A stretch of DNA of 6,482 bases from Variovorax sp. Lineage in GTDB: Bacteria; Pseudomonadota; Gammaproteobacteria; Burkholderiales; Burkholderiaceae_C. The position numbers were made by a program, and so were the translations under genes. Below, in pieces: positions 1-6,192 of the stretch. The notes under the pieces were generated by a model. That model was not told where the DNA came from and ran no database searches. It was given only the letters and a program-made list of their open reading frames with translations. Positions within the stretch are counted from its first letter, which is position 1. Every line of letters starts with the position of its first letter. The stretch spans positions 1 through 6,482 of the forward strand of contig JAQGLP010000454.1 in NCBI GenBank assembly GCA_028292835.1, written 5' to 3'.

Positions 1-1
1 C

Positions 2-436
2 GCGCTCGGTGCCGGACTATGGCGGTGGAGCGAGGTGCGCAGCGGCATCGTGACTCTCACCGTGCCCATCGTCGAGGCTTTCGTACCGCAGATGCTCAAC
101 TACGAGTCGGTCGGTGGCGTCAATTTCAAAAAGGGCTGCTATCCCGGGCAGGAAGTGGTGGCGCGCAGCCAGTTCCGTGGCACGCTTAAGCGCCGCACCT
201 TCCTGGTGAGCGCGGAAGCGCCCCTGGCGGCCGGCCAAGAGGTGTACGGGGCGCGAGATCCTGAGCAGCCCGTGGGCGTCGTGGCGCAGGCCGCCGCGGG
301 ACCGGACGGCAGCTGGGCCGCACTGGTGTCGCTCCAGACGTCCGCGCTGGAATCCGGGGATCTGCATGCGGGCGGCAGGACCGGCCCGCGGCTGACAGTG
401 GAGCCGCTGCCCTATCCGCTGCTGGACGACATCTGA
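2..436 (+). CDS. ygfZ: YgfZ/GcvT-like folate-binding protein, C-terminal part (5' end outside window)
   Basis: This is the last 144 residues of a YgfZ family protein; the reading frame runs in from the left edge with no stop. YgfZ is a tetrahydrofolate-binding relative of the glycine cleavage T-protein that supports repair or maturation of certain iron-sulfur enzymes in the cytoplasm. The diagnostic signature is present as KGCYPGQEVVAR, with the conserved cysteine encoded at 137-139. It is preceded by the usual EVRSGI and FVPQMLNYE blocks. After the signature comes the C-terminal beta-barrel-like part, ending in LLDDI and TGA. A GTG at 35 is an internal codon rather than the start, because the matching family sequence (W-S-E-V-R-S-G) continues upstream of it. 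The gene converges on ybdD across 74 bp. The family call is secure; the exact physiological target is not visible. Confidence 0.93.
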   Translation, partial: ALGAGLWRWSEVRSGIVTLTVPIVEAFVPQMLNYESVGGVNFKKGCYPGQEVVARSQFRGTLKRRTFLVSAEAPLAAGQEVYGARDPEQPVGVVAQAAAGPDGSWAALVSLQTSALESGDLHAGGRTGPRLTVEPLPYPLLDDI

Positions 437-510
437 CCAGGGCAAGCATCGGCACTGCCCGCCTCCGGCCCAGGGAAGGCAGCGACCGGTCCGTGCCCGT
501 GCCTCGCGCC

Positions 511-726
511 TCAGCAGCAGCGACCGCTGCCGCCCCCGTAGCGGGCCTGCTGCCGTTCCCGGAAAAACGCTTCGTAGCTCATCGGTGCCCGGTCTGGATG
601 CCGGGTTTTCATATGGTACACGTAGGTATCGTAGTCGGGCACGCCGACCATGAGGCGCAGCGATTGCGCCAGCGCACGCCCCAAGTAGCTTCCGCTCCGG
701 GGCAGTCCGACGCCCGCGTCGCTCAT
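511..726 (-). CDS. ybdD: YbdD/YjiX family small protein (DUF466), CstA partner
   Basis: The product is a 71-residue protein of the YbdD/YjiX family, normally encoded directly after cstA or its paralogue yjiY/btsT. The family signatures are clear: [16 protein letters not shown] around residues 25-40, then HPD and [17 protein letters not shown], and a C-terminal Gly-rich segment closing with Arg-Cys-Cys. The E. coli protein, as remembered, is about 65 residues and has the same RCC end. The ATG at 726 shares bases with the cstA TGA (an ATGA overlap, 723-726). No convincing Shine-Dalgarno sequence precedes it, so translation is probably coupled to cstA. The protein is thought to work with the CstA-type transporter in pyruvate or peptide uptake, but its biochemical role is not established. 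An open frame continues upstream inside cstA; it is a shadow and is not included. Confidence 0.93.
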   Translation of the reverse strand: MSDAGVGLPRSGSYLGRALAQSLRLMVGVPDYDTYVYHMKTRHPDRAPMSYEAFFRERQQARYGGGSGRCC

Positions 727-2789
727 GATGCGGCCGTCGGAGATAAAGGCTCGAACGGCGTTTCGCGGGTGGTTGGGCGATTGGCCGCGCGGGCCGCGCG
801 AGCGGTCTTCACGCTGTAGTACAGCACGCTCAACACCACCAGGATGAACAGGGCGCACAGCGCGGCGTCGAGCCGGTCGTTGAAGACGATGCGCGCCATC
901 GCATCCGAGGTCTTGGCGGGCGCCAGGAGCACGCCCTGCGCCAAGCCGTCGGCGTAGTTGCTGGCGTGCGACAGGAAGCCGACCTTGGGGTCCGACGAGA
1001 AAATCTTCTGCCAGCCTGCCGTCAGCGTGCACACCAGCAGCCAGGCCGCAGGCGCCATGACGACCCAGGCATAGCGTTCGCGTTTCATGCGGAACAGCAC
1101 CACGGTGCCCAGCATCAGCGCCACCGCCGCCAGCATTTGGTTGGAAATCCCGAACAGCGGCCACAGGGTGTTGATGCCGCCCAGCGGATCGACCACACCC
1201 TGGTAGAGAAAGTAGCCCCACGCTCCAACGCACAAAGCCGTTGCCACAAGGTTGGCGGGCAGCGAGTCGGTGCGCTGCAGGGCGGGTACGAAGCTACCGA
1301 GCAAATCCTGCAGCATGAAACGTCCGGCGCGGGTGCCCGCATCGACGGCCGTCAGGATGAAGAGCGCCTCGAACAGGATGGCGAAGTGGTACCAGAACGC
1401 CATCATCGCCTGGCCGCCAACCACTTGGTGCAGGATGTGCGCCATGCCCACCGCCAGGGTCGGAGCACCGCCCACACGCCCCAAAATGGTGGTTTCGCCC
1501 ACGTTCCTTGCAGTCTCGGTCAGCATGTCGGGCGTGACGACAAAGCCCCAGCCGGACACTGTCTGCGCCACCGCAGCCACGGTCGTGCCGACCAGTGCGG
1601 GCGGGCTGTTCATCGCAAAGTAGATGCCCGGCTCGATGACCGTGGCCGCCACCAGCGCCATGACAGCCACGAAGGACTCGGCCAGCATGCCGCCGTAGCC
1701 AATGAAGCGCGCATGGCCCTCGTTGTCGAGCATCTTGGGCGTGGTGCCCGAAGAGATCAGCGCATGGAAGCCCGAGACCGCGCCGCAGGCGATGGTGATG
1801 AACAGGAACGGGAACAGGTTGCCCGACCAGACCGGGCCGTTGCCCTGCGCGAACTGCGTGACCGCCGGCATCTGCAGTGCCGGCGCCACGATCACGATGC
1901 CGATGGCCAGCGCGATGATGGTGCCGATTATCAGGAAGGTCGACAGGTAGTCGCGCGGCGCCAGCAGCAACCAGACCGGCAGGCTGGCGGCGATGAAGCC
2001 ATAGCCGATCAGCAGCCATGTGAGGGTGCGGCCGTCGAAGGTGAACAGCGGCGCCCACGCGGGATTCTGGCTCACGGCCTGTCCGCCAAAGATGGCCAGC
2101 ATCAACAGCACGAAACCGATGACCGAGATCTCCCCGATGCGCCCCGGACGGATATAGCGCAGGTAGATGCCCATGAACACCGCCACCGGAATGGTTGCCC
2201 CCACCGTGAAGGTGCCCCAGGGTGACTCGGCCAGCGCCTTCACGACGATCAGCGCCAGCACCGCCAGAATGATGATCATGATCATGAAGGTGCCGAACAA
2301 GGCGATCATCCCCGGCACCGTGCCCATTTCCTGCTTGATCAGGTCGCCCAGCGACCGGCCGTCGCGTCGCACCGAGATGAACAGGACGATGAAGTCCTGC
2401 ACCGCGCCGGCAAACACCGCACCGGCCAGGATCCAAAGGAATCCCGGCAAGTAGCCCATCTGCGCAGCCAGTACCGGCCCCACCAGCGGCCCTGCGCCGG
2501 CAATCGCGGCGAAATGATGGCCGAACAGCACGTTCTTGTCGGTCGGCACGTAGTCCAGGCCGTCGTTGTGGCGGTAGGCCGGCGTCTTGCGGTTGGGATC
2601 GAGTCCCAGCACCCGCTGCGCGATGAAAAGGCTGTAGTAGCGGTAGCCGATCAGGTAGACGCAGAGCGAAGCGATCACGATCCATAACGCATTGATCGTT
2701 TCCCCGCGTCCGAGGGCAACGGTTCCCAGAGCGAAAGCGCCAACGACAGCGACGATGAACCAGACCAGATGGCGACGGATGCTGTGCAT
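723..2789 (-). CDS. cstA: Carbon starvation protein CstA (pyruvate/peptide transporter)
   Basis: The product is a 688-residue inner-membrane protein, close to the roughly 700 residues of E. coli CstA. It begins with an N-terminal membrane segment and the block [20 protein letters not shown]. The CstA hallmark [20 protein letters not shown] follows at residues 91-110. Further conserved blocks are [47 protein letters not shown] and [15 protein letters not shown]. Many hydrophobic helices are spread along the whole length. In enterobacteria CstA takes up pyruvate and possibly peptides during carbon starvation. The ATG at 2789 is supported by GGAG eight bases upstream and by alignment with remembered homologues. 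The stop overlaps ybdD. The last ~25 residues are a soluble, Pro/Thr-rich tail, as in relatives. A predicted promoter and operator-like palindrome lie directly upstream, so the gene is probably transcribed independently of the acyl-enzyme genes before it. A btsT-type paralogue is the main alternative name. Confidence 0.96.
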   Translation of the reverse strand: MHSIRRHLVWFIVAVVGAFALGTVALGRGETINALWIVIASLCVYLIGYRYYSLFIAQRVLGLDPNRKTPAYRHNDGLDYVPTDKNVLFGHHFAAIAGAGPLVGPVLAAQMGYLPGFLWILAGAVFAGAVQDFIVLFISVRRDGRSLGDLIKQEMGTVPGMIALFGTFMIMIIILAVLALIVVKALAESPWGTFTVGATIPVAVFMGIYLRYIRPGRIGEISVIGFVLLMLAIFGGQAVSQNPAWAPLFTFDGRTLTWLLIGYGFIAASLPVWLLLAPRDYLSTFLIIGTIIALAIGIVIVAPALQMPAVTQFAQGNGPVWSGNLFPFLFITIACGAVSGFHALISSGTTPKMLDNEGHARFIGYGGMLAESFVAVMALVAATVIEPGIYFAMNSPPALVGTTVAAVAQTVSGWGFVVTPDMLTETARNVGETTILGRVGGAPTLAVGMAHILHQVVGGQAMMAFWYHFAILFEALFILTAVDAGTRAGRFMLQDLLGSFVPALQRTDSLPANLVATALCVGAWGYFLYQGVVDPLGGINTLWPLFGISNQMLAAVALMLGTVVLFRMKRERYAWVVMAPAAWLLVCTLTAGWQKIFSSDPKVGFLSHASNYADGLAQGVLLAPAKTSDAMARIVFNDRLDAALCALFILVVLSVLYYSVKTARAARAANRPTTRETPFEPLSPTAAS

Positions 2790-2819
2790 GCTTTTGTCTC
2801 CCTGGAAGCGATAAAAATA

Positions 2820-2848
2820 ACTATAGGCTTGTCGCGAAAAGCCTGCAA
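2820..2848 (-). promoter_or_regulatory. Predicted sigma70-type promoter of cstA-ybdD
   Basis: Read on the minus strand, a -35-like TTGCAG (2848-2843) is followed after exactly 17 bp by a -10-like TATAGT (2825-2820, five of six matches to TATAAT). A start site near 2813 would give a leader of about 24 nt that contains the cstA ribosome site. The -35 matches the consensus mainly in TTG. Position and spacing are good, but this is a motif reading without a start-site map. Confidence 0.55.
2825..2844. promoter_or_regulatory. 20-bp near-perfect palindrome in the cstA promoter spacer (candidate operator)
   Basis: The site reads AGGCTT-N-TCGCGA-N-AAGCCT. Eighteen of 20 positions are symmetric; only positions 7 and 14 break the dyad. 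It fills the stretch between the predicted -35 and -10 elements of cstA, a placement typical of a repressor site or of a MerR-type activator site. In read-through RNA the same bases could form a six-bp stem followed by a T-rich stretch, so a weak terminator for the upstream gene is an alternative. The binding protein cannot be identified from the sequence. Confidence 0.5.
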
Positions 2849-2930
2849 TCGGCTTGCCTGCAGTGCCCGTTCATAGGGAAAGTCCCTGGTTTTACGCAGC
2901 GGTGCCCCAGGCGGCGGGATACCACCGACG

Positions 2931-3794
2931 TCAGGCTCGCAATTCCTTGCGCATGGCAAGATGTGAAATGCCGGCCTCCTCGAAGGGTTCGCCTTCCGCG
3001 TGATAGCCCAGCCGCGCGTAGAAGCGCTCGGCCGAACGCTGCGCGTGCAGCAACGCCTGATGGTCGCCACGGGTCGCCGCGGCGCTCTCCAGCGCATGCA
3101 GCACCGCTTCGCCGTGGCCCTCGCCGCGCAGCGTGCGGTGCACCGCCATGCGACCGATGCGCGCGACGCCGGGCGCCCCTGCGACGAGCCGGCCGGTCGC
3201 CACCACGTGACCCAGGCGGTTGCGCGCGACGGCATGCAGCGCGCTTGCGTCGTGCACGTCCCATTCGAGCTCGGCCGGGATGCGCTGCTCGTCGATGAAC
3301 ACCGCGCGGCGCAGCGCACCGGCACCCTCGCCCAGCGTGGCCCAGTCGCCTACCGTCACCTCGCGCATTGGCTCGCCGGCTTCGTAGGCGCCGAAGACGG
3401 CGCGCAGCGCGGCCGGCACGGGCCTGGAAGTCTGCGTGGCCGGATCGGCGAACACATAGACCAGCTCGCACGACACCAGGAACGTGTCGCCTCGAAACAA
3501 GCCGCCCTGAAAGACGATCGACGAAGTGCCGGTGCGCACCCATTTGATGCCGACATCGAGCAGGTCGTCCGCCCGTGCGGAGGCGTTGAACTCGACCGTC
3601 GCCTTGCGCACGTAGAGTTCGCCGCCCAGGCTCGCCATCGAATCCTCGTAAGGCAGCGCCAGCGCGCGCCAGTAGTCGGTGATGGCGGTGTCGAAGTACA
3701 TCAGGTAGTGCGCGTTGAACACGATCTTCTGCATGTCGACCTCGGCCCAGCGCACGCGCAGGCGGTGGAAAAAACGGAAAGAAGTACGTTGCAT
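2931..3794 (-). CDS. Bifunctional hotdog acyl-CoA thioesterase (YbgC/FadM-like) - GNAT N-acetyltransferase fusion
   Basis: This 287-residue cytoplasmic protein joins two domains. Residues ~8-135 form a 4HBT hotdog thioesterase of the YbgC/FadM type. The active-site segment is VRWAEVDMQKIVFNAHYLMYF, with D20 at the catalytic aspartate position. Where YbgC proteins read HAN, this protein reads NAH at residues 27-29. Such enzymes hydrolyse acyl-CoA thioesters. Residues ~145-287 form a GNAT acetyltransferase of the ElaA/YjcF-like subgroup, with RRAVFIDEQ at 162-170, RIGRMAV at 212-218 and the acetyl-CoA pyrophosphate loop RGEGHG at 223-228. It ends with the FY..LGY..EG.PFEEAGI.H..M pattern. The ATG at 3794 is preceded by GGAG with a six-base spacer, and the hotdog domain starts right after it. 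The frame stays open upstream into the hydrolase gene, but that stretch is a shadow. The gene lies 76 bp after the hydrolase and 141 bp before cstA. Substrates are unknown. Confidence 0.88.
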   Translation of the reverse strand: MQRTSFRFFHRLRVRWAEVDMQKIVFNAHYLMYFDTAITDYWRALALPYEDSMASLGGELYVRKATVEFNASARADDLLDVGIKWVRTGTSSIVFQGGLFRGDTFLVSCELVYVFADPATQTSRPVPAALRAVFGAYEAGEPMREVTVGDWATLGEGAGALRRAVFIDEQRIPAELEWDVHDASALHAVARNRLGHVVATGRLVAGAPGVARIGRMAVHRTLRGEGHGEAVLHALESAAATRGDHQALLHAQRSAERFYARLGYHAEGEPFEEAGISHLAMRKELRA

Positions 3795-3849
3795 CGAAGG
3801 CTCCAGGGGTATCGCGGTGGTCTTGGTTGTCGTGGCAGGTTGGTCGGGA

Positions 3850-3869
3850 CCGCGGCAAAAAGCCCGCGG
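3850..3869. repeat. Short inverted repeat (CCGCGG arms) after the hydrolase stop
   Basis: Two CCGCGG hexamers (3850-3855 and 3864-3869) flank an eight-base A-rich spacer, or T-rich on the minus strand. Minus-strand RNA could form a six-bp GC-only stem two bases downstream of the hydrolase TGA. No U-tract follows, so it is not a classical terminator. It could act as an intercistronic RNA-stabilising or attenuating hairpin, or be chance in GC-rich DNA. Confidence 0.35.
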
Positions 3870-3870
3870 C

Positions 3871-4833
3871 TCAGGGCCGCAGCGCCTGACGCAGCGCCCG
3901 CGCCGCATCGGCGTGTGCCTGCAGCGCCTCGGGGATGGCCCGGCCCATCTTGATGAATTCGTGGATGACGCCCCGGTAGATCTCCAGGTCGACCGGCACG
4001 CCGGCAGCACGCAGCCGGTCGGCGTAGGCCACGCCTTCGTCGACCAGCGGATCGCACTCGGCCAGGCCGATCCACGCCGGCGCCACGCCCTCGACGTCGT
4101 CGGCCAGAAGCGGCGCGAAGCGCCAGTCGTCGCGATCGGCCGGAGAGCGCACGTACTGTCCGAAGAACCAGTTGACAAGCGCTGCGTCGAGCAGCGGGCC
4201 GCTGGCGAAGCGGCGATGCGACTCGGTGTCCTGGTGCGCCGTGGTGCCGGGATAGAACAGCATCTGCAGCGCCAGCGGAAGGTCCGCGTCGCGCGCCAGG
4301 ATCGCGCAGACCGCTGCCAGCGTGCCGCCCGCGCTGTCGCCTCCCAGCGCGAGCCGGCCCGGCGCCAGGCCGAGCGCCTGCGCTTGGCTGGCCACGAAAC
4401 GCACGGCATCCCAGGCGTCGTCCGACGCTGTCGGGAAGCGGTGTTCCGGCGCCAGGCGGTAGTCCACCGACACCACGGCGCAGCCGCTCTGGACGCCCAG
4501 CGTGCGGCACAGCGCGTCGTGGGTGGCGACGCTGCCCACGGTGAAGCCGCCGCCATGAAAGTACACCAGCACCGGCAGCGCGGCATCGGACGGCGCGTAG
4601 AGCCGTGCCGGCAGCGCGTGACCGTCGCGCGCGGTGATCTGGAAATCCTCGATGCGCGCCAGCGTGGGGGTGGGCACCTCCAGCACGCCCGCGCTTTTCT
4701 CGTAGGCGGCGCGGGCCGCCTGTGGCGTCAGCGTGTGGAGCGGCGGATGGCCGGCGCGCGCCATGCGCTCGACCACGCCGGCCATGCGGGGCGTGAGACG
4801 CGGCGGCGGCGCGACCCAGGGGGAGCCTCTCAC
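3871..4833 (-). CDS. Alpha/beta hydrolase, HSL (family IV) esterase/lipase
   Basis: The product is a 320-residue esterase of the hormone-sensitive-lipase family, which cleaves short-acyl carboxylic esters with a Ser-Asp-His triad. The oxyanion-hole motif HGGGF is at residues 93-97. The block YRLAPEHRFP at 125-134 is typical of the family. The nucleophile elbow GDSAGG places Ser167. Asp261, in ECDPLVDEG, and His291, in GVIHEF, complete the triad. No signal peptide is apparent, so it is probably cytoplasmic. The start is uncertain. The longest frame begins at GTG 4833, which has no Shine-Dalgarno sequence but overlaps the stop of a short upstream frame (GTGA). An internal ATG at 4785 (residue 17) is the other candidate and would keep the whole cap and core. 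The thioesterase-GNAT gene follows 76 bp later on the same strand. The physiological substrate is unknown. Confidence 0.92.
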   Translation of the reverse strand: MRGSPWVAPPPRLTPRMAGVVERMARAGHPPLHTLTPQAARAAYEKSAGVLEVPTPTLARIEDFQITARDGHALPARLYAPSDAALPVLVYFHGGGFTVGSVATHDALCRTLGVQSGCAVVSVDYRLAPEHRFPTASDDAWDAVRFVASQAQALGLAPGRLALGGDSAGGTLAAVCAILARDADLPLALQMLFYPGTTAHQDTESHRRFASGPLLDAALVNWFFGQYVRSPADRDDWRFAPLLADDVEGVAPAWIGLAECDPLVDEGVAYADRLRAAGVPVDLEIYRGVIHEFIKMGRAIPEALQAHADAARALRQALRP

Positions 4834-4931
4834 CTGGGCACGACCGTCCGGACTGGCACCGCGCGGCCGCCGGGCATGGTTGCGGGCGTTGAGCCGGGCG
4901 CGACAACCCCGCGGGTTTCAGGTGTGGGCAA
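4830..4931 (-). other. Possible leader peptide, or frameshifted 5' end, of the hydrolase gene
   Basis: On the minus strand a strong Shine-Dalgarno sequence (AGAGGAG) sits six bases before a TTG codon at 4931. The frame encodes 33 residues and stops at TGA 4832-4830, sharing bases with the hydrolase GTG start (GTGA). The hydrolase start itself has no ribosome site, so ribosomes loading here could reinitiate on it. Alternatively, the hydrolase really begins at this TTG and a single-base difference or sequencing error shifts the frame near 4833. The peptide has no recognisable domain and is rich in Pro, Val and Thr. Confidence 0.35.
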
Positions 4932-5190
4932 AGCGGTCTCCTCTTGGTGGATGGGGCGACTCAAATCGTACCGCCTGAAAGCCGCATGGCTCTCATTCAA
5001 TACCTGACCCAGATCCAGCAAGGGTGAAGCTCAGGTGGCGCGCGGAAGATTCGAAGGCACGAAGCGCGTTGAGCGGGAGATGGGAACGCGCCATGAAAGG
5101 GTCAAAAGATTTTCTTGCGAGAGACAGCAAATACGATCGTTTGTGACAGCGCGCCGGATGGCTGAAAGTCGCTTTTTTTCAGGAACACAC
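4834..5190. other. Divergent intergenic region between hydrolase and beta-lactamase genes
   Basis: These 357 bp must hold the control regions for both divergent genes. The left third contains the candidate hydrolase leader frame (4830-4931). The rest has no recognisable protein, RNA gene or LysR regulator gene. The segment 5100-5190 is locally AT-richer, as expected for a promoter. A TACGAT at 5132-5137 could be a -10 box for the beta-lactamase, but no good -35 is found, so no promoter is called. No clear minus-strand promoter was found either. Confidence 0.5.
5162..5182 (+). promoter_or_regulatory. Possible weak hairpin touching the bla ribosome site
   Basis: CTGAAA (5162-5167) can pair with TTTCAG (5177-5182), whose last two bases belong to the AGGA Shine-Dalgarno sequence of the beta-lactamase. 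The stem is six bp and mostly A-U, with a nine-base loop. It could slightly mask the ribosome site in the mRNA, but it is weak and may be chance. Confidence 0.2.
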
Positions 5191-6060
5191 ATGATCGATC
5201 GACGTCAATTCACAAGCACCCTTTTCGTCTCGCTGGCGGCCATTTCCCTTGGCCTCCATGCCGAACCCGCGGCCGCGCTTTCGCAGCAGTTCGCCGACAT
5301 CGAAAAGGCCAGCGGCGGCCGGCTCGGCGTCGGCGTGCTCGACACCGCCACCGGCCGCAGCGCCGGGCACCGCGAAGACGAGCGCTTCCCGCTGTGCAGC
5401 ACCTTCAAGTTCCTCGCCGGCGCTGCCGTGCTAGCGCGCGTGGACCAGCGCAAGGAACGGCTCGACCGCCGTGTCATCTTCGCGCACCGCGACCTCGTGA
5501 CCTATTCGCCAGTCACCGAAAAGCATGTCGGGCCCGGCGGCATCACGATCGCCGAACTGTGCGAGGCGGCCATCACGCTGAGCGACAACACCGCCGGCAA
5601 CCTGCTGCTCGCCAGCTTCGGTGGCCCTCAGGGCCTGACCGCCTTCATGCGTTCGATCGGCGACACGCACACGCGACTCGACCGTACCGAGCCCACGCTC
5701 AACGAAGCGCGCGCTGGCGACCCACGAGACACCACCACGCCCCGCGCCATGGCGCGCAGCATGCAAAAGATCCTCTTGGGCGATGTGCTGACGCCCGCCT
5801 CGCACGCCCAACTGCTGCAGTGGCTGGATGCCAACAAGGTCGGCGGCGAACGCATCCGCGCAGGCGTGCCGTCGGACTGGGCGGTGGGCGACAAGACCGG
5901 CACCGGCGAGAACGGCGCGACCAACGACGTGGCCATCCTGCGTCCGCCGGGCCGCGCGCCGATCCTGCTTGCGATCTACCTGACGGAGACCAAGGCGCCC
6001 GTACCTGCGCGCAACAAGACGCTGGCGTCGGTGGCGGAGGCAGTTGCGGCCTGGGCCTGA
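5191..6060 (+). CDS. bla: Class A beta-lactamase (L2-like), Tat-exported
   Basis: This is a complete 289-residue serine beta-lactamase that opens the beta-lactam ring in the periplasm. All class A motifs are present: CSTFK with the nucleophile S70 and K73; SDN at residues 131-133 (Ambler 130-132); EPTLN with the general base E167 (Ambler 166); and KTG at 235-237 (Ambler 234-236). An arginine at 221 (Ambler 220) and a threonine after KTG resemble the L2, PenA and KPC branch rather than TEM. C69 is present, but the Ambler 238 position is Gly, so the disulfide typical of class A carbapenemases cannot form. The N-terminus carries a twin-arginine motif (RRQFT, residues 4-8), a hydrophobic stretch and a likely cleavage after AEPAAA near residue 29. 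The ATG at 5191 has AGGA six bases upstream and begins this signal peptide. The frame is open back to 5035, but that extension is not needed. No ampR neighbour is seen. Its spectrum cannot be read from sequence alone. Confidence 0.95.
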   Translation: MIDRRQFTSTLFVSLAAISLGLHAEPAAALSQQFADIEKASGGRLGVGVLDTATGRSAGHREDERFPLCSTFKFLAGAAVLARVDQRKERLDRRVIFAHRDLVTYSPVTEKHVGPGGITIAELCEAAITLSDNTAGNLLLASFGGPQGLTAFMRSIGDTHTRLDRTEPTLNEARAGDPRDTTTPRAMARSMQKILLGDVLTPASHAQLLQWLDANKVGGERIRAGVPSDWAVGDKTGTGENGATNDVAILRPPGRAPILLAIYLTETKAPVPARNKTLASVAEAVAAWA

Positions 6061-6192
6061 TCAGTCGGCCTTCACGCTCGCCGTCTTGATCACCTGGCCC
6101 CGCTTCACGGTCTCGCGCTTGTTGATCGATGACGACGGGCGGGCGATCGCTACAGCGGCAACACCGCGAGCGGGTCCGGGTGCGCCAGCCAC
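6061..6192 (-). other. Orphan coding-like tail between bla and the patatin gene
   Basis: On the minus strand, about 30 codons ending at TGA 6063-6061 show strongly coding-like composition: nearly all third positions are G or C, second positions are AT-richer and first positions are purine-rich. The translation ends with KRETVKRGQVIKTASVKAD. The frame opens upstream into the patatin gene in a different register. The earliest start nearby is a GTG at 6192, which would give 43 residues and overlap the patatin stop by 43 nt. No ribosome site or known domain is evident. It may be a remnant 3' end of a lost gene, a small coupled gene, or chance. Confidence 0.3.

Noticed and set aside
440..460. Possible terminator hairpin between ygfZ and ybdD (GGGCA/TGCCC arms)
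   Set aside because: Only five base pairs with an 11-base loop and no T-run on either strand; too weak to call.
966..2225. A 419-codon plus-strand open frame opposite cstA
   Set aside because: It is antisense to a confidently identified transporter, rich in Arg, His and Gln with no domain pattern, and is the expected shadow of a GC-rich gene.
2875..2887. Small inverted repeat AGGGA-AAG-TCCCT downstream of the fusion gene
   Set aside because: A five-bp stem with a three-base loop and no U-tract is likely chance; it does not explain termination.
3795..4586. Upstream extension of the thioesterase-GNAT frame through the hydrolase gene
   Set aside because: The extension is Arg/Ser/Trp-rich noise overlapping the real hydrolase. 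A proper ribosome site and the hotdog N-terminus place the start at 3794.
3000..5007. Long plus-strand open frames opposite the fusion enzyme and the hydrolase
   Set aside because: Low-complexity Arg/Ala/His-rich translations without motifs lie antisense to genes with complete catalytic signatures.
5110..5137. Candidate bla promoter (TTTTCT, 16 bp, TACGAT)
   Set aside because: The -35 matches the consensus poorly and the -10 at only four of six positions; not distinguishable from background.
5035..5190. N-terminal extension of the beta-lactamase frame
   Set aside because: The Tat-type signal peptide and a well-spaced AGGA support ATG 5191. The 52 extra codons would bury the signal peptide and resemble no known domain.
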